A stretch of DNA of 64,000 nucleotides, taken from NCBI GenBank assembly GCA_900314645.1, contig OMWB01000006.1, positions 17,626-81,625 on the forward strand, read 5' to 3'. This document shows, piece by piece, positions 34,893 to 43,418 of the stretch; position 1 is the first letter of the stretch; the number at the start of each line of letters is the position of its first letter. The notes under the pieces were generated by a model. That model made no database searches. It saw nothing but the letters and a program-made list of their open reading frames with translations, and had not been told where the DNA came from. A program made the position numbers and the translations under genes. This stretch comes from an uncultured Actinomycetes bacterium (GTDB lineage Bacteria; Actinomycetota; Coriobacteriia; Coriobacteriales; Atopobiaceae).

Positions 34893-36614
34893 CTATCGCT
34901 GGCGGACGTAGGCCTTAACGAACATGATCTGCTCGCCTTCGGCTTCCGGGCGGATGGTGTAGCAGCCAGCTGCTGCGGGGACGATGAACGTCTCGGCGTA
35001 GTGTACGGTGAACGGTTCGAAGGCGTCCGTGGGGCTTTCAACCACGGCAGAAGTGCCGTCCACAAGATTGAGCATGTGAAATCCCTCGGTCGCATCATGT
35101 TCCGTCTTGCCGCGTGAGGTGAAACGCCTCGTTTCAATAAACTCCAGCTCATGCAGGCCAGTGTGCTCTTCGCGATAGTCATCCTCATCATGGATGACCT
35201 CGATGGCGTTCACGAGGTTCTCACGCACCCAGTCAGTGGTGCGGCCCCATTGGATGTTGGCAAGGCCGTCGTCAATGTGGATGGGCCTCGGCAGGCCGTC
35301 AAGACCCAGGCGGTCCCAGTCCCACATCTTGAAGGTGAAGTTATACGGTGTGGCGGATATCTCCAGCACCATGGCGTTGGCCGCCGAGCAGTGGAGGGTT
35401 CCCGCAGGGATGAGGAAGTGGTCATGCTTCTTGGCGGGGAAGTAGTTGACGTGCTTCTCGGCTGGGAAGCTCGGTCCGCCTTCCTGTGCCCAACGCAGGT
35501 CATGCTCAAAGGCGTCCTTGTCCACGCCCTCCTTGAGCCCGAGGAACACCCCGCCGCCCTCGCTGGCATCCAAGATGTAGTAGCTCTCGTCCTGCGTGTA
35601 GGTCATGCCAAAGTGGCTGCGGATGTACTCGGTCAAAGGATGAACCTGAAGGCTCAGATTCTGGCCACCCATGGTGTCGAGGAAGTCAAAACGAATGGGG
35701 AACTCGGCGCCAAAGCGACAGTAGTATTTCATGCCAAGCAGCCCAACAGGCTGGTAGAGCACCAGATCCTGCGCGGGAATTTCGACGCGTACGTCATCGA
35801 AGCGCAGGTAGAGGCTGTTCTCCTCGGGTACGCCGTCAAAGCTCCAGGCGTAGTTGTCAGCCGTTGGGTCAAGCCCACAAACCTGCTTCATCCACTGACC
35901 GCCCCAGACGCCTGGGTCAAAGTAGGGGACAAGGCGGAACGGCGTGCTGGTCATCTGCAGCAGTCCGTCGCGCAACGCTGAGCCGGTGAGCAGCTTCGGG
36001 TTGCCCGCGACATTGGAGTCGAGGAAGTAATCGACGCGGTCGAACACTTCCATCTTCCGCTTGTCGGCGATGCGCCATTCCACAAAGTACCCGCGCTTGA
36101 TCTTGCGGAGTGAGTCCTCGTCCTCGTTATGCGCGCGGAAGTTGGGCATGCCGGCGCGGTACCGCAGCTCGATCTCCCAGCGTGCGAGGTCGCAATACAC
36201 GAGCGTGTCACCAGTGGCTACCAAACCTGCGCCTACGCCGTACACCAACGTGCGCCTACCCTGTGGTACGGCGGCTTGAGCTGCGGCAAGAGCCGCGGGG
36301 TCCACGAAATCCTCCATGCGCCCGTAGTACATGACGCCGCGCACGCGGTCATCGGTGAGATGTGGCTGCATGCGTTGCGTAAGCTCGTCGCCGTCATAGA
36401 AGATGCCGTCGGAAAGGATAACCGCATTTGGTTTGAACGCTCCGCGCACCAGCTCGAGCACCTCATCACTCACGCCTGGGTAGCATTCCACCACCAAGAC
36501 GTGGTTCTCTTGATGAGAGAGCTCGTCCAGCTTTGCCGTGACACTGCCCACGCCTTCCCACGCCTCACCCTCGTGGCCAACAATGCGTGTCTCTGGGTAC
36601 TTGTCGTAGTTCAT
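34893..36614 (-). CDS. Class I mannose-6-phosphate isomerase-like protein with N-terminal extension
   Basis: The 573-residue protein is nearly twice the size of a short bacterial ManA. The C-terminal ~380 residues carry the cupin metal site of class I isomerases (NLSLQVHPLTEYIRSHFG, then FLIPAGTLHCSAANAMVLEIS), and interconvert mannose-6-phosphate and fructose-6-phosphate. The first ~190 residues (VLVVECYPGVSDEVLELV, VIYC-type strands) look like a nucleoside/uridine-kinase-like or regulatory domain without an obvious Walker A. This long form is known from gut Firmicutes and Actinobacteria. ATG 36614 follows GAGGAG. It is divergent from the maltose acetyltransferase-like gene. Confidence 0.83.
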   Translation of the reverse strand: MNYDKYPETRIVGHEGEAWEGVGSVTAKLDELSHQENHVLVVECYPGVSDEVLELVRGAFKPNAVILSDGIFYDGDELTQRMQPHLTDDRVRGVMYYGRMEDFVDPAALAAAQAAVPQGRRTLVYGVGAGLVATGDTLVYCDLARWEIELRYRAGMPNFRAHNEDEDSLRKIKRGYFVEWRIADKRKMEVFDRVDYFLDSNVAGNPKLLTGSALRDGLLQMTSTPFRLVPYFDPGVWGGQWMKQVCGLDPTADNYAWSFDGVPEENSLYLRFDDVRVEIPAQDLVLYQPVGLLGMKYYCRFGAEFPIRFDFLDTMGGQNLSLQVHPLTEYIRSHFGMTYTQDESYYILDASEGGGVFLGLKEGVDKDAFEHDLRWAQEGGPSFPAEKHVNYFPAKKHDHFLIPAGTLHCSAANAMVLEISATPYNFTFKMWDWDRLGLDGLPRPIHIDDGLANIQWGRTTDWVRENLVNAIEVIHDEDDYREEHTGLHELEFIETRRFTSRGKTEHDATEGFHMLNLVDGTSAVVESPTDAFEPFTVHYAETFIVPAAAGCYTIRPEAEGEQIMFVKAYVRQR

Positions 36615-36851
36615 CTGCGCGCTCCTCAAGCATTAGCCAAAGCTAGGCAATGGCGGCAAGTCATCGGTACCTTGTGGTGTTCAAACTTAGTTAAATGAAT
36701 GGTATAACGAAGAGAGCTTGTCAAGTGGTTTACGCGGGAACGTGAACGAAACCCAATGAGTGGGTTGCACCCACGCTGAACCGCGGTCCACCTTCTTATC
36801 TGGCATATACTCGACCTCGTGTTTCTTGAACTCGCGAACGGAAGGGTTCCG

Positions 36852-37442
36852 ATGACCGAAAAAGAGAAACTAGACGCAGGGCAATGGTACAACCCGGGTG
36901 ACGGTGGGGAGCTCTCCGCGCGTCGCAAGCTTGCTCGTAGACTCTACTTCGCCTTCAATCATGCCGATCCCAACGATCGCGTGGAGCATCGTCGCATTCT
37001 GAACGAGCTCTTGGGTTCTTATGCCGAGACAGCCACGATCATGCCCAACTTTGCCTGCGACTATGGTTGGAACATCAGCATGGGGGAGGGCAGCTTCATC
37101 AACTGCAACTCATACCTTATGGACTGCGCTCGCATCACCATCGGTGAGCACGTGTTTATTGGTCCTAACTGCGCAATGTACACAGCCATCCATCCGCTGC
37201 TGCCCGAGGAGCGCAATACCGAGTATGAGCGGGCCGAGCCGATAGCCATTGGCGACGACTGCTGGCTGGGTGGCAATGTCACCATCTGCCCCGGTGTGAC
37301 CATAGGGAGGGGAACCGTGATTGGGGCGGGGAGCGTGGTCACGCGCGACATTCCAGCCGGCGTTGTGGCCGTGGGCAATCCCTGTCGTCCGCTGCGTCAG
37401 CTCACTGAGGCTGATCGCATGCTGCCTCACAAAGACGAGTAA
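36852..37442 (+). CDS. Sugar O-acetyltransferase (Maa/LacA family)
   Basis: The 196-residue protein begins with the maltose-acetyltransferase N-terminal domain (TEKEKLDAGQWYNPGD) and continues with left-handed beta-helix hexapeptide repeats (FIGPNCAMYTAIHPLLP with the catalytic His, then IGDDCWLGGNVTICPGVTIG). It transfers acetyl from acetyl-CoA to a sugar hydroxyl, thought to detoxify non-metabolised sugars. ATG 36852 after GGAAGGG is preferred over 36819. Confidence 0.92.
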   Translation: MTEKEKLDAGQWYNPGDGGELSARRKLARRLYFAFNHADPNDRVEHRRILNELLGSYAETATIMPNFACDYGWNISMGEGSFINCNSYLMDCARITIGEHVFIGPNCAMYTAIHPLLPEERNTEYERAEPIAIGDDCWLGGNVTICPGVTIGRGTVIGAGSVVTRDIPAGVVAVGNPCRPLRQLTEADRMLPHKDE

Positions 37443-37588
37443 GGCTACATTTTGGCGGTGACTTCGGCTCAAACTAGCCAACAGCGGCGGAGTACACATT
37501 GCGTGGTTCTTTTTGTTAGGTAAGATGGAGCGCAACTCGGCGGCATATAAAGCAACAGGTACCGCACCGCGAGTTGATGGGAGCTGTG

Positions 37589-37804
37589 ATGCTGGAGCAG
37601 GAGATTCGTCGTATTCTGGGTCAAGATCTGTCAGTGGGCACTGAGGCCTTCCGGGACTCACTGCTGAAGCGCTGCCTTTCAGTGCTCGATTCCAGCGTCG
37701 AGGACGGTGTAGAGCTGGACGATGACGAGCTAGAGCTGCTTGCTGCTGCTGGGTCACCAGAAGTTATGTTTTCCCCTGAGGACATGGGAGGTGCCGACTT
37801 GTGA
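37589..37804 (+). CDS. Small acidic protein coupled to an ECF sigma gene; unknown function
   Basis: ATG 37589 (GGGAG upstream) gives a 71-residue protein, MLEQEIRRILGQDLS... ending GGADL. The first 40 residues form two predicted helices with FRDSLLKRCLSVLDSS; then comes VELDDDELELLAAAG and a short acidic tail. The stop codon overlaps the GTG start of the sigma gene, and its last codons supply that gene's GGGAGGTG ribosome binding site, so the two are translationally coupled. It may be a sigma-factor partner (anti-sigma-like). The LDDDELELLAAAG stretch also recalls leader peptides of ribosomal peptide precursors, but no modification enzyme is nearby. Confidence 0.75.
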   Translation: MLEQEIRRILGQDLSVGTEAFRDSLLKRCLSVLDSSVEDGVELDDDELELLAAAGSPEVMFSPEDMGGADL

Positions 37805-38352
37805 GATCGCATGCGGTCGATGGCGGTGCAAGATTGCGGCGTTCCCGCGGTCGCGTGACCACATGCGAACAGGAGTTTACAGAGCTGTACCTGGAGAGCT
37901 ACCCGTTCGTTTACAACTATGTGCGCTATCGCATGGCAAATGATTCCGAGGCAGAAGACATTGTTTCAGAAGCCTATTTGTTAGCCGCGCGCTCATTTGA
38001 GCGCTTTGATCCTTCTCGTGCAAAGTTCTCGACATGGGTCATAACGATTGCGATTAACTGCATGCGGGGATACTGGCGCAAGCAGCGGCCGACGGTGGAC
38101 TTGGAGGAAGTTCCCCAAGTTGTCTTCTCGGTCGTTGGCGATGAGTCGCAAGTGGATGACCGTGATGAAGTCGACATGCTTCTGGGCGTTCTTGACCAAG
38201 AAGAGCGTGAGCTGGTGCTCATGAAGTATCGCGATGGCAAACGCAACGTTGACATCGCCGATGAGCTGGGCATGAATCAATCGACGGTATCGACCAAGCT
38301 TTTCAAAGCGATAGGTAAGATGCGTGCCGTAAGGGAAGGGTATGGTCTTTGA
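37801..38352 (+). CDS. ECF-type RNA polymerase sigma factor
   Basis: The 183-residue protein has sigma region 2 (SEAEDIVSEAYLLAARSFERF, FSTWVITIAINCMRGYWRK) and region 4 (LDQEERELVLMKYRDGKRNVDIADELGM, in part). A GTG start at 37801 is supported by GGGAGGTG and overlap with the previous gene. No classical membrane anti-sigma factor is encoded beside it; the small upstream protein and downstream GNAT enzyme are its operon partners. The regulon is unknown. Confidence 0.88.
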   Translation: MRSHAVDGGARLRRSRGRVTTCEQEFTELYLESYPFVYNYVRYRMANDSEAEDIVSEAYLLAARSFERFDPSRAKFSTWVITIAINCMRGYWRKQRPTVDLEEVPQVVFSVVGDESQVDDRDEVDMLLGVLDQEERELVLMKYRDGKRNVDIADELGMNQSTVSTKLFKAIGKMRAVREGYGL

Positions 38353-38914
38353 CGAGTTGCCCCGCTTGGTAGGGGAACGCGTGGTCCTGCGCGAGATGGT
38401 GCCGTCCGACGCGCCTGCGCTGGAGACCCTTGCGTCGGACGACGAGATATATCGGTTTGAGCCAACCTTCCTGTACGAGCGAAAGTATCCGGATGCTGCC
38501 GAGGTCATCGCTCGCATGCACGCAGAGTGCTTTGACACGAAGGAATCGCTGCTGTGGGCTGTATGTTTGAAGGACCAGCCATACGAACTGGTTGGTATTG
38601 CGGAGGCGTACGGACTTGAACCGCAAAAGCCCAAGATGTCGATTGGCTATCGCCTGCGCAGGCAGTGGTGGGGCCAGGGCATTGCGACCGAGGTTACGGG
38701 CCTGGTGAAAGGCTACCTGAGAAACCAGTGCGGTATGCGTACGATTACGGCTCACGTCCTGCCCGAGAACATCGGCTCGGCGCGCGTCTTGGAGAAGAAC
38801 GGGTTCAGGCGACTCTTTACGAACATTCCCGAGGACTGGGGCTGGAGCAAGCCTCTTTTGGTCGACAAGTGGGTGTACAAGCGACGCTGGGACGAGGGAT
38901 ATCCAGAGGACTAA
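38342..38914 (+). CDS. GNAT acetyltransferase (RimJ/RimL-like)
   Basis: The 190-residue protein begins with RLVGERVVLREMVPSDAPALE and has the acetyl-CoA loop region IGYRLRRQWWGQGIATEVTG followed by NIGSARVLEKNGFRR, typical of RimJ-type N-acetyltransferases. Its ATG lies 11 bases inside the sigma gene, behind AAGGGAAGGG, so the three genes form one coupled operon. Target may be a protein N-terminus, a peptide or an antibiotic. A terminator follows. Confidence 0.88.
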   Translation: MVFDELPRLVGERVVLREMVPSDAPALETLASDDEIYRFEPTFLYERKYPDAAEVIARMHAECFDTKESLLWAVCLKDQPYELVGIAEAYGLEPQKPKMSIGYRLRRQWWGQGIATEVTGLVKGYLRNQCGMRTITAHVLPENIGSARVLEKNGFRRLFTNIPEDWGWSKPLLVDKWVYKRRWDEGYPED

Positions 38915-38916
38915 TC

Positions 38917-38942
38917 GAGGGGCCGGCATACGCCGGCCCCTC
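38917..38942 (+). terminator. Terminator hairpin after the sigma/GNAT operon
   Basis: GAGGGGCCGGC pairs with GCCGGCCCCTC around a 4-base loop, directly after the GNAT stop codon and before the convergent XRE gene. Confidence 0.85.
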
Positions 38943-38978
38943 CGCTTACCTGTGCTTTGTTGCTATCGACGCAAGAGC

Positions 38979-39446
38979 TTACGCTTGGCCGGCTTCAGCG
39001 GCGCGCCAGTGGCCAAGCGTCGGAAGCAGCGCGCCCATGAACGAGACGGCCTCGTCTAGCGTCATCCCTGACGCCTCTGCGAGATAGGGGGCAGAGGTCT
39101 CGATGACGTCGTCCATGGTCTGGTATGCGAAGGTGCCCTCGTCGTAGCACCACTTGCAGTAATCGGGGTTCTCGTGGCCGTCGGCGTCGTGGCCGCGGTC
39201 CATGTCAGGCACGGAGAAGGGCGTTCCGCAGCACTGACACGAAGGCTCCTGCGGAAGATCGAGCAGCTGCATGACGGGTACGTCGAGCACCGAGGCAAGG
39301 AGCTTGGTCATGTCGATGCCAGGCGTGGTCTCTCCGTTTTCCCAACGGCTTATGGCTTGGCGGGTTACGAAGACCTTGCCTGCGAGCTCTTCCTGCGTCA
39401 TTCCCTTTGCCTTGCGAGCTTGAACGAGCATGTCTTTCAGTGCCAT
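38979..39446 (-). CDS. XRE-family regulator with zinc-ribbon domain
   Basis: The 155-residue protein has an N-terminal helix-turn-helix (TQEELAGKVFVTRQAISRWENGE, in part) and a C-terminal putative zinc ribbon with CQCCGTPF and NPDYCKWCYDEGTF, a combination common in Firmicutes and Coriobacteriia. It is a transcription regulator of unknown target, possibly the divergent GNAT/RibD-like pair. ATG 39446 follows AGAAAGGACC. Confidence 0.88.
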   Translation of the reverse strand: MALKDMLVQARKAKGMTQEELAGKVFVTRQAISRWENGETTPGIDMTKLLASVLDVPVMQLLDLPQEPSCQCCGTPFSVPDMDRGHDADGHENPDYCKWCYDEGTFAYQTMDDVIETSAPYLAEASGMTLDEAVSFMGALLPTLGHWRAAEAGQA

Positions 39447-39606
39447 GATTGGTCCTTTCTGAGGTGTGTTCTTCCTCTCTAGGGTGACTATATGACCATC
39501 GTGTCGGTACGTCACGCAACAATGTGTTGCACGTCTCTCCAAATGCATCTGGCCTGCATACCCAAAGACCGTTACCATGAATAAACCCAAGGTGAAAGGG
39601 GATGAG

Positions 39607-40161
39607 ATGCAGTACCGCAAGACAGTGACCCTCAAGGATGGAAGCCGTTGTCTCTTGCGCAACGGAACTGCTGCAGATGGGCAAGCGTTGCTCGACATCT
39701 TTATCCGTACGCATGCGGAGACGGACTATCTGCTGACCTATGCCGACGAATGCACCATGACTGCTGAGGATGAGGCCAAGTACCTTGCGGAAAAGACCGA
39801 AGATCCCCGCAGCATTGAGATTCTCGCAGAGCGCGACGGACAACTTGTTGGCTCTGCGGGCATCGAAGTGGTGAGAGACCGAGAGAAGCTGCGGCATCGG
39901 GCTGAGTTTGGCATCAGCGTGGTGCGTGCATGCTGGGGCCTGGGCATTGGGCGGGCTTTGGCGGACGCGTGCATCGAGTGTGCCAGGGAGGCAGGCTACG
40001 TGCAGCTTGAGCTGGACGTGGTTGCCGAGAATGTGCGCGCGATTGCCCTGTACCAGAGCCTGGGCTTTGTGGAGTGGGGGCGTAACCCCAAGGGCTTTCG
40101 CACGCGTGACGGTAGGTGGCAGGAGCTCGTGCTCATGCGGCTTGAACTCAGTGAGGAGTAA
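39607..40161 (+). CDS. GNAT acetyltransferase
   Basis: The 184-residue protein shows AEFGISVVRACWGLGIGRALADACIECAREAGY (read in part) as the acetyl-CoA loop and VVAENVRAIALYQSLGFVEWG at the end, standard for small GNAT enzymes. ATG 39607 follows AAAGGGGATGAG. The RibD-C-like gene starts 6 bases after its stop, so they are co-transcribed. The acceptor substrate is not predictable. Confidence 0.88.
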   Translation: MQYRKTVTLKDGSRCLLRNGTAADGQALLDIFIRTHAETDYLLTYADECTMTAEDEAKYLAEKTEDPRSIEILAERDGQLVGSAGIEVVRDREKLRHRAEFGISVVRACWGLGIGRALADACIECAREAGYVQLELDVVAENVRAIALYQSLGFVEWGRNPKGFRTRDGRWQELVLMRLELSEE

Positions 40162-40166
40162 CCGTT

Positions 40167-40859
40167 ATGGATCGGCCCGTAACCACGCTCTTCATGCTTA
40201 TGTCACTGGACGGCAAGATCAGTACGGGCGCGAGTGACGCTCTTGATTTTGACCGCGACTTGCCGCACGTGCCTAGCGTCGCCGAGGGCTTGTACCAGTA
40301 CTACGAGCTTGAGCAGCAGACGGACCTGTGGTCACTGAACACGGGGCGCGTGATGGCAAAGATCGGTGCCAACGAGCTGCCGCTGCCGCAAAAGACCCCT
40401 GTCTCGTTTGTCATTCTGGACAATACGCACCTGCTAGAGGCGGGTGTTCGCTGGCTCTGTGCCAAGTGCCAGCAGGTCGTTATTGTCACCTCCAATGCGG
40501 AGCATCCGGCCTTTGAGGTGAGGGAAAAGAACCTCTCGGTCATCTTTCAGGAAAAGGCCTCGATGGCTGACGCGCTCCGCCAGCTGAAGAGAGATTATGG
40601 CTGCGAGCGGCTGACCGTCCAGTCTGGCGGCACGGTGAACGCTGCGCTGGTACGCGAGGGACTCATCGACTGTGTGGACATCGTTGTGGCACCGCTCTTG
40701 GTGGGCGGACGCGACACGCCGACGCTCGTGGGCGGCCCGTCGTTGGCCTCTGTAGACGAGTTGTCCCAACTGTGTGCGCTCGAATTGGTGTCGTGTGAGG
40801 TGTTGAAGGACTCATACGTGCGTCTACGCTACAAGGCGCAGAGTGACTTCGGTCATTAG
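40167..40859 (+). CDS. RibD C-terminal-domain / dihydrofolate-reductase-like protein
   Basis: The 230-residue protein begins PVTTLFMLMSLDGKISTG and has LTVQSGGTVNAALVREGLIDCVDIVVAPLLVGG, read in part, matching the reductase domain of riboflavin biosynthesis (RibD C-terminal). Stand-alone members reduce pterin- or pyrimidine-like compounds with NADPH, but no riboflavin genes are close, so it may not be a biosynthetic RibD. It shares an operon with the GNAT gene. Confidence 0.85.
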   Translation: MDRPVTTLFMLMSLDGKISTGASDALDFDRDLPHVPSVAEGLYQYYELEQQTDLWSLNTGRVMAKIGANELPLPQKTPVSFVILDNTHLLEAGVRWLCAKCQQVVIVTSNAEHPAFEVREKNLSVIFQEKASMADALRQLKRDYGCERLTVQSGGTVNAALVREGLIDCVDIVVAPLLVGGRDTPTLVGGPSLASVDELSQLCALELVSCEVLKDSYVRLRYKAQSDFGH

Positions 40860-41077
40860 TACCAGCTTTTGGCGGTTTGGGAATGATACATTTTTAAGGC
40901 GTTTTTATGCAAAACCGTCTGGCACAAAATCGCAGGTAAACGATGTAGGCCAGATTTGCCTTGCTGATGGAAGTGCGCAGTACCGTAAGAGCATGAGTTT
41001 CGACCTTACCAAAACCGCAAAAAAGCGGTAGCAATTCGCGATGCGGGCCCCTGCTGAGGGTCAAACGGGCGTCGATT

Positions 41078-41203
41078 AGTGCATAAAGGTCTCTGGTTCG
41101 TGTCCGCGGGGTCCGTGTTGGCGTCCAGAGCCGCGCAACCGTTAGAGGGGTTGCATATCTATGCACTTTTGTGGAAGGGCCGCACATTTTGGGCGGCCCT
41201 TCC
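41078..41203 (+). ncRNA. Candidate structured RNA: three-way junction followed by a hairpin
   Basis: In the 373-bp gap before the ECF operon, AGTGCATA (41078-41085) pairs with TATGCACT (41160-41167). Inside it, CTCTGG (41091-41096) pairs with CCAGAG (41125-41130) and GCAACC (41135-41140) with GGTTGC (41149-41154), giving a closed three-way junction. Just downstream GGAAGGGCCGC pairs with GCGGCCCTTCC (41173-41203), 30 bases before the sigma start. This resembles a riboswitch with an expression platform, or a small RNA with terminator. It matches no class known to me. The rest of the gap (40860-41077) shows only weak hairpins. Confidence 0.45.
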
Positions 41204-41232
41204 GTTGTAGTAGGCGAGGGAGGTGATAAGGC

Positions 41233-41742
41233 TTGCCGAGGAACGACGACAGGCGCCTGAGTCCGGACCGGGCGCGAAAGATTGCCGAGGAATGCTACGG
41301 CGAGGTGCTGGCGTACTGCAGACGCCATGCACCCGCAGGGCATGAACCGGCTGATCTTGCACAGGAGACGTTCCTGCGCTTTGTGCGTGCCCAAGGGTAT
41401 CGCGAACGCGGCAAGCCCATTGCCTATCTCATGCGGATAGCGAGAAGCGTCTGTGTTGACGCAAGCCGTGAGCGTCGGCTTGAAACGGTGAGCTTGGACT
41501 TTGATGTACCTGCCGAAGAAGGCGGCGAGTGCGACGCGGAACTGACTGGCGCGCTTGCACGGCTACCGGACGACCTGCGCGAGACCGTGGAGCTGCGTTA
41601 TGGCTCGGGGCTTGGTGTGGGTGAGGTGGCTCGTGCGCTGGGCATCAGCCGGTTTGCGGCACGTAGACGCATCAATGCGGCGCTGAAGCTGCTTCAGGAA
41701 GACCTGGAGGAAGGTGATGTGAATGAGCGAACAGAGCTTTGA
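41233..41742 (+). CDS. ECF-type RNA polymerase sigma factor with TTG start
   Basis: The 169-residue protein has region 2 (HEPADLAQETFLRFVRAQGY, KPIAYLMRIARSVCVDASRE) and region 4 (LPDDLRETVELRYGSGLGVGEVARALGIS, in part). The only sensible start is TTG 41233, preceded by GGGAGGTGATAAGG, an almost perfect match to the 16S anti-Shine-Dalgarno end, so efficient initiation at a weak codon is likely. The membrane-protein gene overlaps its end by 20 bases. It heads an operon ending in an ABC exporter. Confidence 0.88.
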   Translation: MPRNDDRRLSPDRARKIAEECYGEVLAYCRRHAPAGHEPADLAQETFLRFVRAQGYRERGKPIAYLMRIARSVCVDASRERRLETVSLDFDVPAEEGGECDAELTGALARLPDDLRETVELRYGSGLGVGEVARALGISRFAARRRINAALKLLQEDLEEGDVNERTEL

Positions 41743-42523
41743 GGGGCTAGAGCTGCGGCTGGAGCGACACTACGCCTCGCAGCGTGAGGCGGTGAGCCCC
41801 AGCGCGATTGATGACCTTGCCCTTGCTCTGGTGGCCGAAGACGCTTGGGTGACACGTATGGCATCGCGCGACACAGGCCTCATCTCGTTTGTCGTGGCGC
41901 AGGTACGCTTCATTCCCCTGTGGACGTGGGTGGCGCAGGCCCTGCTTGTTGTGCTCATGTTCTTTGTGGCAACTGCCTCGGGGAGCGCGGAGGCAACGAA
42001 ACTCTCCGTGGGCATCCTTTCGGCCATGATGGTGCTCGTTGGTGTGCCCACCGTGCACGCGAGTAAGCTTCACGGCATGGCCGAGCTGGAGTATTCGTGT
42101 CTCCATAACGCCGCAAGCGTGCTGGCGGCGCGGCTCATCGTGCTGGGCTGCTCGTCGGCGCTGGCGGTTGCCCTGATGGTTGGCGCGGTCGCATCGTCGC
42201 TCGAGGTAAGCGCGTTCACGGTCGCCCTTTGGGCCTGCCCTCCGTTCTTTGGCTCGTGCGCAACCGCGCTGACGGTGCTTCGAAAGGCCTCACCAGACAC
42301 GGCTGTTCCGCTAACCGTGTCGTGGGTGATGGGGTGCTGCATGGCACTGCTGGCGTTCGCTATCGTCTTCCCAGAGATGTATGGCAATGCGGCGCTGGTC
42401 GTATGGGCTGTTGCTGCGTCGTTGGCATTGGTATGGCTCATGCGTGAGGTCACTATGACCATACGCTCTGCTGCCGCAGGGCTCGACGCGTGGTATCCGC
42501 AGATGGCAAAGACCTACCACTAG
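41723..42523 (+). CDS. Multi-spanning membrane protein, possible regulator of the ECF sigma factor
   Basis: The 266-residue protein has a ~70-residue cytoplasmic N-terminal segment and about six hydrophobic helices. No enzymatic family is recognised. Its ATG lies 20 bases inside the sigma gene, behind GGAAGGTGA, so it is translationally coupled to it. Anti-sigma factors are usually coupled this way, and the soluble N-terminus could hold the sigma factor at the membrane. It could equally be a subunit of the ABC transporter encoded next. Confidence 0.75.
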   Translation: MSEQSFEGLELRLERHYASQREAVSPSAIDDLALALVAEDAWVTRMASRDTGLISFVVAQVRFIPLWTWVAQALLVVLMFFVATASGSAEATKLSVGILSAMMVLVGVPTVHASKLHGMAELEYSCLHNAASVLAARLIVLGCSSALAVALMVGAVASSLEVSAFTVALWACPPFFGSCATALTVLRKASPDTAVPLTVSWVMGCCMALLAFAIVFPEMYGNAALVVWAVAASLALVWLMREVTMTIRSAAAGLDAWYPQMAKTYH

Positions 42524-42537
42524 AGAAGGATTGATGT

Positions 42538-43413
42538 ATGGAACTGACATTGGACCGCCTGACCAAGCAGTTTGGGTCCAAGATCGCCGTCGACCGCGTG
42601 TCTGCGACGCTGACGCCAGGGGTCACGGGACTCTCGGGTGCCAACGGTGCAGGTAAGACCACCCTTATGCGCATGGTCTGTGATGTGCTGAGGCCCACAA
42701 GTGGGCAGGTGCTGCTTGACGGGCAGGATACGGTTGAGATGGGCGATGACTACCGGGCGCTTCTTGGGTATCTGCCGCAGGACTTCGGTTGTTACCCCGA
42801 CTTCTCGGCCCTCGACTTCATGCGCTACATGGCCACACTCAAGGGCTTTGGCAACCGCGACGGACGTGCTCGCAGCATGCAGCTATTGGAGGAGGTGGGC
42901 CTCGCCGATGAGGCGCGCCGAAAGGTGAAGACATACTCTGGTGGCATGAGGCAACGGCTGGGAATTGCGCAGGCCATGTTGAACGACCCCGCGATTCTTG
43001 TTCTCGACGAACCGACGGCCGGTCTCGACCCCAAGGAGCGCGTGCACTTCCGCAACCTGATTGCGGGCTTTGCTCAAAACAAGATTGTGATCCTCTCCAC
43101 ACACATAGTCTCTGACGTGGAGTTTATTGCCAACCGCATCCTCGTGATGCGGCAAGGGGCGTTCGTGCTGGACGACTCGCCGGAACTTGTGGTGGCTCAG
43201 GCAGCTGGCAAGGTATGGGAGTGCCACGTGGATGCTCATCGCGCAGAGGAGATGGCGTCCGGCATGACCGTAGCCAACGTACGCTACGCCGCAGACGGTC
43301 ACGCGGTCGTGCGGGTGGTCGCCGACGAGCTCCCGATGGGTGGCGCTACGCCCGTAGAGCCAACGCTGGAAGACCTATACCTGTACGTATTCCGCGACCA
43401 GGTGGAGAGGTGA
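42538..43413 (+). CDS. ABC transporter ATP-binding protein (exporter/BcrA-like)
   Basis: The 291-residue ATPase has Walker A LSGANGAGKTTLMRM near residue 40, signature YSGGMRQRLGIAQAML and Walker B ILVLDEPTAGLDPKERVHF. The C-terminal ~70 residues are a family-typical extension. It pairs with the permease encoded 5 bases downstream. Exporters of this group handle lipids, peptides or antibiotics; the ECF context suggests envelope stress. Confidence 0.9.
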   Translation: MELTLDRLTKQFGSKIAVDRVSATLTPGVTGLSGANGAGKTTLMRMVCDVLRPTSGQVLLDGQDTVEMGDDYRALLGYLPQDFGCYPDFSALDFMRYMATLKGFGNRDGRARSMQLLEEVGLADEARRKVKTYSGGMRQRLGIAQAMLNDPAILVLDEPTAGLDPKERVHFRNLIAGFAQNKIVILSTHIVSDVEFIANRILVMRQGAFVLDDSPELVVAQAAGKVWECHVDAHRAEEMASGMTVANVRYAADGHAVVRVVADELPMGGATPVEPTLEDLYLYVFRDQVER

Positions 43414-43418
43414 GCAAC

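Noticed and set aside
41090..41110. tRNA T-loop-like GGTTCGTGTCC
   Set aside because: The flanking bases cannot form the T stem, and no acceptor or anticodon stem fits around it.
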